DNA of 64,000 bases. Source: Sipunculus nudus. Taxonomy: Eukaryota; Annelida; Sipuncula; Golfingiida; Sipunculidae. Position 1 is the stretch's first letter. Every line of letters begins with the position of its first letter. Where the stretch lies: the NCBI GenBank assembly GCA_026874595.1, contig CM049320.1, positions 29,624,714-29,688,713 on the forward strand. The letters are read 5' to 3'. Positions 54,248 to 64,000 of the stretch are shown in pieces. A program made the position numbers and the translations under genes. Below the pieces are notes generated by a model. The model did no database searches, had not been told where the DNA came from, and was given only the letters and a program-made list of their open reading frames with translations.

Positions 54248-55652
54248 GTTAATTGCTTGCATTTATTGAGAAATATCGATTTAAAAGAAAGGTATTTTAG
54301 CCAGACCTTAAAATGAGAAAAAGGCCAGAAACGTGTGTGCGTTATTACATACTGTGCTAATATTTTACCATATTTTACCATGAATAACAACCATTTGTCG
54401 TATTGCCAATGAAAATTATTTTGCAAACTGTAAAAGTAACAGGATGAAATTTATAGTTATTGTGTGTTAAATGTGTATTTAATCCATCGATTTTAAACTG
54501 ACAGCCTTAAAAGCAAACAGCCCATGTGTAAATGAGCAAGGCAACATGTTTGACCACTAAGCCACTAGATCACGTGTCAAAGGGATAAATGCTTCGTATT
54601 CCACACTCACAGCAAACCACAACATGTGAATCTCCTTATGTCAGGTTACTTGAATCAAACCCTATTAATTATATAATAATTTTTACAAAGTAAAATTCGT
54701 CAAATATTTCTTATAAAGCCTTGATTACAACCGTAGCGACAGCCGACCACAAAAGGGATTTCTTGAAATTCGGATTGAGAAGTGTTGCCAATAAATATCA
54801 CCCCACAAGAGGATGCACTAATATTTGTGGTCCTAAAAGTTTACCATGCCCAACTGATGCGAGGTTCCCAGACACATGCGCCTCAAATCCGATACAGAAA
54901 TGGTACCGGTATCCGGAATGCCTGCAAACGTCCACTGGTATGTTACACTTATCGACCAACTTCCCTGATTGTTTTTCATGTACTTATGACTAACATTTAA
55001 ATAAACTATTTGAAAGATAATAAATCACCAAAGGTATTTCCAGATTTAGAATATTATTTAGAATGTGGCTTTGAATATGGCGGAATGAGCATTTATTTTC
55101 TGTGGTGTTTCACATTCTATAACATTGCATTTCTCACAAAAGGGATGACAACCCAGGGCCACAAGAGTAGGTTGAAGCAGAGTAACATCATGATCAGTGC
55201 CACACCAATTATGACACCACAGTCAGAAATGATGTTGATGGGTAGAATCATGACAACTGGCAATGTACAGAAAGATGATGGTAGGAAACAATCATGGTTG
55301 GGTAAATAATGTGGACATCCATCCACATGGATCTACCTCTGATATATTTTTGTTTTGATATTCGTGAATGTAATTTAATTGATCCGATAGCTCTATAACC
55401 AACATATAATGTACATTTTGATGGATTCCATGTGTTCCTCAACACTTATGCATGTAAATAATTGCTCATGTGTTTAGGAGAATCTAGTCAAACTGGTCCA
55501 TATCGACCTTAATGAATGATATGATTTAAGATGTATAAGATGTAGAATCTTGCATTCATTTTTCATATTCTTTCCTAAGTCTTTCTTCCAAAAGAGGTAG
55601 TGACGAATTGGATTGGATTGGAGCAGTAACCATAATTGCATATATGTATATA

Positions 55653-55695
<43 letters not shown>

Positions 55696-57036
55696 ATTAT
55701 TATTATTATATACTGATGCTTTTCAATTCAAATGCGGTTTTGAGAACAAATCGAATCAGATCATGAATCTAAAGTCGATGTACACACACATGTACATAGT
55801 TTTTAGTTGTATGTAGTAACATTATATTTATTTTTTGGCACCCGCACACTTCTGGATTAGAGAAAAAATAGGCATAGAGTACTGTTACATACATCACGCC
55901 CTTTTGGCGAGAATTTAGTACGAATAAATGTGTAATTCTGCCTTTGCTATGAATTTTTCCATTGACAAAGATGTCCAACACTTTATAAACGAAGATCTAT
56001 CATCCCTGGTGAAAATCCTGGTTTTGCAACACTGAATAAAGCAATAATCAATCCATTTCAAGTTGCAGGCGAGAATTGTTTTATTTTTTTTTTTTCAATT
56101 ATAAAATGAGTGCTCTGACTCTTACGTTAGTTTTTACATATATTTGCCCATCAAAGTTTCAGAAAATGTTTTCAATTTTTTTTACTAATATATTCTCTCA
56201 TACAAAAATTGGAATATGTAAAGTTTTTTCACGTATTCTCTGCACATGAACTGGAGAAAACTAAGGAGTCGTAGATTCATGGAATAATATTATATGCATT
56301 TATATATGATTTCGAGGTTGTCCCGAGGGATGGAACGCTCGCTACCGTGATGAAAAAGGGACAAACACCTGCTACATGATAAGACCGTCCCCAGGCATCA
56401 GTAAAACGGAGGCCGGCGTTGCCTGCCACAACCACAGCAAATCCATCCTAGTTTCTATTGAGATGCTGCAGGAATTACGGCACCTCGATCATTTCTTCAA
56501 AGCCCAACTGTCTGATCCGTCAACTTCTGACTCAAGTATGCCATTTATTTGGCACATGATTTTGTTTGTCCTTTTACACTTACTTTGTATACAACAGATA
56601 TTGCCCATTTTGTTTAATCGTCTATAGTTACTTTAAAGAAGTTGACACTTGTTTAACAATATACGTGAAATATAAAATATTACGGGCATATTGACACGCA
56701 TTTCTTTCTTTTCCGCCATTATCATCGAATCGTCTTATAATCGCATTTTGTGTATACTACTTGATCACATGAAAGGAAAAATAATGAGTACTAGTATGTT
56801 TTAAGGAATTATTTTTTGTAGTTTGCAAGAAGGATTCGCACTGTGGTTATTGGACTTCGGCCTGGAAACCTTGGGGTTGGTATTGGACAAATGGCGTGCC
56901 TCTCAATTATGAAAACTGGATCAATGAAGATCCTCTTTCCGTTATCATGCAGGTTATGATCAATCAGTCATGTGTTTTCCGAATGATAAGGAATGGTTCA
57001 CTTGGTAGTGGGTACATCTGCGAGTTACGACTGTAG
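54035..57036 (+). CDS. Secreted C-type-lectin-like protein, copy 6, intact
   Basis: Exons are 54035-54095, 54719-54937, 55143-55301, 56317-56535 and 56822-57036, all phase 1 and open to TAG. Exons 1-3 are nearly identical to copy 4. The CTLD is of the cysteine-complete type, with CPEGW, VACHNHSKSIL and GSGYICELRL. The exon 4 donor is CTCAA|GTATGC rather than CTCAC|GTATGC, so the junction residue is Ile instead of Leu. Exon 5 has KPWGWYW where others have KPLGWYW. The five-cysteine domain, Met-rich linker and CTLD are all intact, making this the best candidate for a functional member with copy 1. Confidence 0.85.
54184..54244. repeat. (AT)n microsatellite, intron 1 of copy 6
   Basis: About 30 AT repeats, a few fewer than the copy 4 partner. 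Confidence 0.97.
55645..55710. repeat. (AT)n(ATT)n microsatellite, intron 3 of copy 6
   Basis: AT repeats followed by ATT repeats. Confidence 0.95.
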
Positions 57037-59459
57037 AACTGAATATATGAAGAGAAATGATTGACAAAGAACTAATAGTTGTTGCATCCAAGAATAAGAC
57101 ACGGGTAATTCTAAACAACTGTATATCTACAGGATTCCATTAAGGTTCTGAGACTACGTTGAAAGGGCTTTCCCGCGATTACTCTATGCACCATTTGTGC
57201 GGGTCTTAGGTGTTTGTCACCAACATTGCTGGTTCATAATACAAAGAAACGAACGAAAGGCGCAATCCTACGTGAGTTAAACACGACTATGGACTCCCCA
57301 CTTGGCCTGCAGGGCTCTAGACCTGGATAGATGTCGACCGTGAAATATCTCGCCACCTCGGCTGAGAGAGGTTTTTGTAGAAACCAGGGTTGGGTCCGAA
57401 TGCCATCAGGCCATTAAAGTGCAAGTGTATATGTTTAAAATAATTCAACTGCAAATGCAAATGTTGATAGAAATAATCGGTGCAAATGCGATAAAAACTT
57501 CATCATGCAAATGCAACTTCAATATCAAATGTGTACACATGTCTTTGTAATTGAATCATGTTTTGTTACATAATACGCAACAGGAATCAGGTTAACTTCA
57601 GTTTTATTATCATACATGTAACCACTAGTATCAGGAGAAAATATTTGAAATCTCTTGCAAATTCATCCCTTGCCTTTTTTTGGCTCACAGGGAGCGTTCT
57701 CTTTGATAAAGTGATATTTAATTTTTCCTACCGTTCTGCTTTTAATATTTCTTTAGTTTTGCACACAAGACAGCAGCTTGTATCTACATGTGAGCAAATT
57801 CGGTCCAAACTTTTCTCAGAGATTTAAGGGAAAAAAGCCACAGGTAAAAGAGCACAGTTAGAAATGGCAAAATGCATACCTAATCAATCTGAAGGACAGT
57901 TTTAGCTTTGGATCGAATTGCATACACCATTAATGCGAAAGGGGACGATTTATGTCCGCCAAGAGTTCTTTACCATTATGTATGTGTTAAAAATTAAAAA
58001 AAAAATATGTTATCCTTATTGTGATTTCGAAGGGCCTTTTCCAACTGCTTCATTATAAACGAACGTGTAAGCTGTACAATATTATGCATGTTTAGTATCT
58101 GTGTGCGTATGTTTTTATTATAAATTGCTTTTTCAAACACAAAACACTCACTAAATATATTTGATTGTTGTTTACTGCCAGGGCCAGGGCATAATAATAA
58201 TATGTTTCAGTATAAATAAATCAATTCACACACATACATATGTGGCTGTGTCTGTTATATTTGTGTGATAAATAATTAGCAGTATATTGTTCTAAATTCA
58301 TGACACTGAGAATATTAGGACAATAAATATTCCTCTAACTCATGGAACCGTTGAAGACAGGAGTCTCCGCTATAATATTCCCATCAGAACTATCCACAAA
58401 ATGTGGCGAAAAATCAAGCCTAGATAAAAAATTAAAATCCTAATATATAGAGCACTGTGAGAATTTGTTTTCGTATTGTTTTGTAAAATAAATGACAAAA
58501 TGTATAAAAGTTTATCCAACAGGTGGCACATCTACTTACATTTTTAAAGGAGATGGCCAAATGTCAAGGCTTAATTTGGGTTACATTTTCAGGCCTGCTA
58601 ACGATGATAAACCTTAATGTAACATCATTATATGAAATAAATGTTGACATATATTGCTAATACTTGGTAGTGTCATTACTCTAGTGTACAGTGAGGTAGT
58701 ACCTGTCGAGGAAGAACCCTGATACCGAGAGAAGCCAAGGGCAAGACTTAGCTGAATGGCCCGACACCGATGTTTTCATAAAATGGTGAAGCCGATCGTT
58801 AAACTAGCATTGTTACATAAACAAAATAAAACATCTTTTAGCAATGCAAAAAAATGGAATAATTCGGTAAACCTTTTTTATCATTTAAATAAATTTTTTA
58901 AGTGATATATTTTTATAATTTGTGATATTACTTCACACACACACTTACCGTTACATGTATATATGACCCGTTCCTTATCCAGCATACCTGATTGATATAT
59001 ATATAATACCACATACATTTTGAGTAATAACCTTCTCCTTTGAGTTTATATTTATACAACTTGGTTATTTTTTTTTGTGGTTTTGTAAATCATTTTGGGT
59101 TTATGTTAGGCTGATCTTAATATGAATTTGATTAATACAGATCACTATGAGATTGGTCAAACATAAAAAGTTGATTAAATTCTGAGGCTGCAAATTCATT
59201 ACTTGATTATCAGATGTCCAGTCTCCATGGCGTGAAATTGTTAAATATATCTTTGTTGTAAAATCAACTGATAGGTGGCCCGATCCTGACAGTTGGAAAA
59301 TAAACCAATAGCATTCTTCACATGGTTGGTATAAGGCAAGGGACTAGAATTTTAATTCACCGTACATGTCTACTGTCCATTTTTAATGACCAGGCAGACT
59401 CCATACACTATATAACACATAGAAAAGATGCGATAACTATTTACAATAAGTTATCTTAG

Positions 59460-59524
<65 letters not shown>

Positions 59525-61038
59525 ATGATTTGTGATGACAAAGGATGATAAATATGTAATAATAACTTAATAATATTACATAAAAGTTATATATTGTGAA
59601 ATTATTTTAAAATATGAATAATATCTAATTTTTAAGTTGACAGCCTTATTCCGATTTGTATGCTGTCTGGAAATAATCATGGTCTTCTGAATAAATAAAT
59701 ATTTCATGATTGTCTTTGATGAAATAGTAAATAAAAATGGTTCCATTCTTCCATCTTTAGATGTTCATAAAATCAGCAGTCGTTCTTCAGTTGAACTTTT
59801 AATTAAACAGGTATATGCCCCATTGAGGTGCTTCAAAGTAGAAAACAATTTTTACTTCATTGAAGAAAAGGTAGATTGAAACGACACTCATTCCACCGTG
59901 TTTTGAGAAGGCACAAGACCAGACAACGCCCACTAAAATACGTGAAGTCTGTTATTGTTTACATTGGAGTGTCATGTAACGTGAGAGCCCAACAGCCATT
60001 TCAATCCTATCTAATCTGACAGTTGAAACGACTCTGGCTTCAGACGAATATTAATACGTTTAATACAGGAAATCCTTAGCCTAATGATTTCCCTGTATTT
60101 GCATTCACTAATCCGAGTCGTCCAAACGGAAAACTTTCAAACTTGGTTATACATAAAAAATATGTTTTTTTACAAACAAACAATTTGCTAAATTAAAACG
60201 GTGTTTGTAAGTTTGATTAAACTTTTGTTGGCGCAATCCCTCTTATAACTCAATAAAGAAATCGCTAGAACGACGCCAGTCGTGTTTGTTAAAACACATC
60301 ACAGTACATTATTGATGTAGGGAGTTAGTCATCAAATTATATTAAGAAAATCACAAATGCGATTGAATTGTGAAATATTTGCGCTTTGCGAGAATTAGTC
60401 TTCTCTTTAGAATCAAATTTCCCCATAACGGTTACTGATATATGGACAATTTCGCTGCATACACTCTCTTTTGATATTAACAGGAACTTCAATAAAATAT
60501 ATTGGACCGCCTAAGAACTGTCATTCAAATTGACCCTATCGGTGTTTCTGTTCTGAAAGTTGACATAAATGTTGTCACAGTGAGGAGACGCTAATCATTA
60601 TTGACAGTTAGTGGAGTCTTGGCATTAACTGGCCTGACGTATGATGGAATGTCGTCAATTACACTTAATGTGGTTAAACTCATATAAATTGGGTTAACAG
60701 TACATTTAAATGTTTGTCAAGAATTGCATTTAAATTCTCTATCAAACTGTCAGTTCTCGTCTATCTGTCATATGTTGTTCCATCGGAATATAGTCTCGAA
60801 ATCATCTGGTTCAGACATCTGCAAATGTTTTTGAGCACAAAACAAAAAAAGTCGATTTAAATGCTTCAATAAAATGGATTGAATATCTTTTGAAATCCCA
60901 TTTGCATTGCCCGAGTCCATTATTCGGTGAAAAAAGAACAGCTGAACATTTGTTCTTCTAGTGACATGAGACCAACCATTAAATACATTCTAGAAATAAG
61001 CCCACAGGAAAAGCATCCCCGGTGTTGAATGTTAAAAT
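57037..61038. other. Unit 6 spacer, contracted by large deletions
   Basis: It follows the usual order to about 60020, then jumps to the coding-like block (near 60025). Near 60295 it jumps again to sequence at the 3' end of the LINE. Almost the whole LINE and the ~500-base region after the TIR-like remnant are missing, giving a 7.0 kb unit. A segment at 57600-57830 is longer than in units 1 and 2. No intact gene is seen. Confidence 0.65.
59462..59524. repeat. (AT)n(GT)n microsatellite, unit 6 spacer
   Basis: About 19 AT repeats followed by about 12 GT repeats. The equivalent site in units 1 and 2 has only a short ATATAT run. Confidence 0.95.
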
Positions 61039-61186
61039 ATGGCAAAATTTATCTTTTTGATAGCAGTGAATACTTTATATCTTAGTCTTTGGTCAGAAGG
61101 TAAAGTTCATTTAGTTCCTTGAGACTAATAAACGGGAAAAAATTGCACTTCAATTGTTTTTATTTCCTCCAATTCTTAAACATGCT

Positions 61187-61189
<3 letters not shown>

Positions 61190-61232
<43 letters not shown>
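61190..61232. repeat. (AT)n microsatellite, intron 1 of copy 7
   Basis: About 21 AT repeats. Confidence 0.96.
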
Positions 61233-61235
<3 letters not shown>

Positions 61236-62660
61236 TGTAAATTTGCTGCATTTATTGTGAAATATCGATTAAAGGAAGGGTATTTTAGCCATACCTCAAA
61301 ATGAGAAAAAGGCCGGAAACGTGTGTGCGTTATTACATACTGTGCTATTATTTTACCATATTTTACCATGAATAACAACAATTTGTCGTTTTGCCAATGA
61401 AAATTATCTTGCAAACTGTAAAAGTAACAGCATGAAATTTATAGTTATTCTGTGTTATATGTGTATTTAATCCATCGATTTTAAACTGACAGCCTTAAGC
61501 AAATAGCCCACGTGTAAATGAGCAAGGCAACATGTTTGACCACTAAGCCCCTTAATAAAGGGCACGTGCCGGTAGGGCAGTGTTATCACGTGTCAAACGG
61601 ATAAATGCTTGGTATTCCACCCTCACAGCAAACCACAACATTGAATCTCCTTATGTCAGGTAACTTGAAACAAACCCTATTTATTATATAATATTTTTTA
61701 CAAAGTAAAATTCGTCATATATTTCTTATCAAGCCTTGATTACAACCGTAGCGACAGCCGCCCACAAAAGGGATTCCTTGAAACTCCGATTGAGAAGTTT
61801 TGCCAATAAATATCACCCCACAAGAGGATGCACTAATATTTGTGGTTCTAAAAGCTTACCATGCCCAACTGATGCCAGGTTCCCAGACACATGCGCCTCA
61901 AATCCGATACAGAAATGGTACCGGTATCCGGAATGCCTACAAATGTCCACTGGTATGTTACACTTATCGATCAACCTCCCTGATTGTTTGTCATTTACTT
62001 ATGACTAACATTTAAATAAACTATTTTAAAGATAATATATGACCAAAGGTAGATCCAGATTTAGAATATTATTTAGAATGTGGTTTTGATATGGCGTAGC
62101 ATTTATTTTCTGTGGTGTTTCACATCCTATAACATTGCATTTCTCACAAAAGGGATGACAACCCAGGGCCACAAGAATAGGTTGAAGCAGAGTAACATCA
62201 TGATCAGTGCCACACCAGTTATGACACCACAGTCAGAAATGATGTTGACGGGTAGAAACTTGACAACTAGCAACGTACAGAAAGATGATGGTAGGAAACA
62301 ATCCAATTTGGGTAAATAATGCTGACATCCATCCAAATGGATCTACCTGTGATATATTTTTGTTTGGATGTTCGTAAATGGGATTTAAGTGATCCATCAG
62401 CCCATAACCAACATAAAATGTACATTTTTATGCATTCCAAGTGTCTTTCAATGCCTTCGCATGTAAATAATTGTTCATGTGTTTAGGAGAATCTAGTCAA
62501 ACTGTTCCTTATTGACACTAAAGAATGATTTGGATTAAGATGTATAAAATGTAGAATCTTGCATTCATTTTTCATATTTTTTCTTTCCTAAGTCTTTCTT
62601 CCAAAAGAGGTAGTGACGAATTGGATTGGATTGGAGCAGTAACCATAATGGCATATATGT

Positions 62661-62663
<3 letters not shown>

Positions 62664-62717
<54 letters not shown>

Positions 62718-62736
62718 AATATATATATATATATTA
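62664..62736. repeat. (AT)n microsatellite with AAAT interruptions, intron 3 of copy 7
   Basis: Three AT blocks separated by TAAATA units. Confidence 0.95.
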
Positions 62737-64000
62737 TATACTGATGCTTTTCAATTCAGAAATAATCAGCATGGCCATCTAGGTAATCTCTTAGGAAATC
62801 ATAATAATTGATGCCATCTTGAGAAATACGGTTTTGAGAACAAATCAAATCAGATCATGAATATAAAGTCGATGTACACCCACACGTACATAGTTATTAG
62901 TTGTATGTAGTAACATTATATTTATTTTTTTGGCACCTGTACACTTCTAGATTAAGTAGGTCTTATTAGAGCATATTAGAGAAAAAATAGGCATAGAGTA
63001 CTGTTACATACATCACGCCCTTTTGGCGAGAATTTAGTTCGAATAAATGTGTAATTTTGCCTTTGCTATGAATTTTTGCATTGACAAGGATGTCCAACAC
63101 TTTATAAACGAAGATCTATCATCGCTGGTGAAAATCCTGGTTTTGCAACACTGAATAAAGCAATAATCAATCTATTTCAAGTTGCAGGCGCGTATTGTTT
63201 TTTTTTTTTTTTCAATTATAAAATGAGTGCTCTGACTCTTACGTTACTTTTCACATATATTTGCCCATCAAAGTTTCAGAAAATGTTTTCAAATTGATTA
63301 CTAATATATTCTCTCATACAAAAATTGGAATATGTAAAGTTTTTCATTATTCTCCACACATGGACTGGAGAAAACTAAGGAGTCTTAGATTTATGGAATA
63401 ATATTATATGTATGTATATATGATTTCAAGGTTGTCCCGAGGGATGGAACACTCGCTACCGTGATGAAAAAGGGACAAACACCTGCTACATGATAAGACC
63501 GTCCCCAGGCATCAGTAAAACGGAGGCCGGCGTTGCCTGCTACAACCACAGCAAGTCCATCTAAATTTCTATTGAGACGCTGCAGGAATTACGGCACCTC
63601 GATCATTTCTTCAAAGCCCAACTATCTAATCCGTCAACTTCTGACTTACGTATGCCATTTATTTGGCACATGATTTTGTTTGTCCTTTTACACTTACTTT
63701 GTATACAACAGATATTGCCCATTTTGTTTAATCGTCTTTAGTTACTATAAAGAAGTTGACACTTGTTTAACAATATGCATAAAATATAAACTATTACGGG
63801 CATATTGACACGCGCATTCCTTCCTTTTCCGCCATTATCATCGAATCGTCTGATAAGCGCATTTTGTGTATACCAATTGATCACATGAAAGGAAAAGTAA
63901 TGAGTACTAGTATGTTTTAAGGAATTATTTTTTGTAGTTTGCAAGAAGGATTCGCACTGTGGTTATTAGACTTCGGCCTGGAAACCTTGGGGTTGGTATT

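Larger units (their letters stand above)
35194..56110. repeat. Second copy of the 20.9 kb near-identical direct duplication
   Basis: This is the adjacent direct partner of the block starting at 14277. The 19 bases at the boundary are identical at 14277-14295, 35194-35212 and 56111-56129. Upstream of them gene 4 follows gene 6. Downstream of them gene 4 follows gene 2. The exchange point therefore lies within those 19 bases, or the assembler switched there. Confidence 0.9.
1..64000. repeat. Tandem array of ~10 kb units, each carrying one lectin-like gene and one LINE remnant
   Basis: The lectin start codons lie at 2154, 12443, 22909, 33111, 43830, 54035 and 61039, giving spacings of 10289, 10466, 10202, 10719, 10205 and 7004 bases. 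Both genic and spacer sequence recur in the same order and orientation. Units differ by point changes, deletions of tens to hundreds of bases and microsatellite length. Units 3 and 5 are nearly identical, the 5' parts of units 4 and 6 are nearly identical, and units 1 and 7 share a distinct 5' subtype. The pattern is direct tandem amplification by unequal exchange. The array continues beyond both window ends. Confidence 0.95.
61039..64000 (+). pseudogene. Lectin-like gene copy 7: nonsense in both CTLD exons, cut by window end
   Basis: Exons are 61039-61099, 61734-61952, 62153-62311, 63431-63649 and 63938 to beyond the window. Exons 1-3 are open and resemble copy 1. In exon 4 a CTA Leu codon is TAA (about 63563), right after the SKSI segment. 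In exon 5 the first Trp of the GYW run is TAG (about 63968). Two independent stops in the lectin domain argue for a dead copy. The splice sites are still conserved. Confidence 0.8.

Noticed and set aside
57558-57827. 89-codon ORF in the unit 6 spacer
   Set aside because: The region is variably deleted or shifted in other units and shows no domain or splice context.
1-64000. CRISPR array, tRNA or rRNA genes
   Set aside because: No short direct repeats with unique spacers, no cloverleaf or ribosomal RNA signature was recognised; the periodicity is the ~10 kb gene array.

Overview
The window is eukaryotic and AT-rich. It has spliced genes with GT-AG introns, decayed non-LTR retrotransposon sequence and long (AT)n microsatellites, with no bacterial-style operons. 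A secreted C-type-lectin-like (CTL) gene in tandem, next to a LINE of the CR1/L2/Jockey-like type, fits an invertebrate animal, perhaps a mollusc or another lophotrochozoan. The species cannot be fixed from sequence alone.

The window is one tandem array. A unit of about 10.2-10.7 kb recurs with start codons of the same five-exon gene at 2154, 12443, 22909, 33111, 43830, 54035 and 61039; the sixth unit is contracted to 7.0 kb. No single ORF shows this gene, because every exon is short. The exons are: signal peptide (61 nt), a five-cysteine domain (219 nt), a methionine-rich linker (159 nt), the N-terminal half of a C-type lectin-like domain (CTLD, 219 nt) and its C-terminal half with the stop (215 nt). 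All four introns are phase 1, and spliced together they give a 290-residue secreted protein. Copies 1, 4 and 6 are open throughout. Copy 2 has a nonsense codon in exon 2 and lacks exon 3. Copies 3 and 5 share a frameshift in exon 2. Copy 7 has nonsense codons in exons 4 and 5 and runs off the window.

The spacers of about 4-8 kb between gene copies carry, in order: AT-rich sequence, a short ORF that may be a TIR-like remnant, a conserved coding-like block of unknown origin, and a decayed LINE (endonuclease tail and reverse transcriptase with a recognisable YADD box). The LINE lies about 0.7-1 kb upstream of each lectin start codon and was amplified with the unit.

On top of the ~10 kb repeat there is a ~20.9 kb duplication: 14277-35193 and 35194-56110 are almost identical. 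Spot comparison found only three substitutions plus microsatellite and homopolymer length changes. The junction lies in a 19-bp shared stretch inside the intron upstream of the CTLD exons. Copy 4 is therefore a chimera, with the 5' half of a copy-6-type gene and the CTLD of a copy-2-type gene. This is either a very recent unequal crossover or an assembly duplication.
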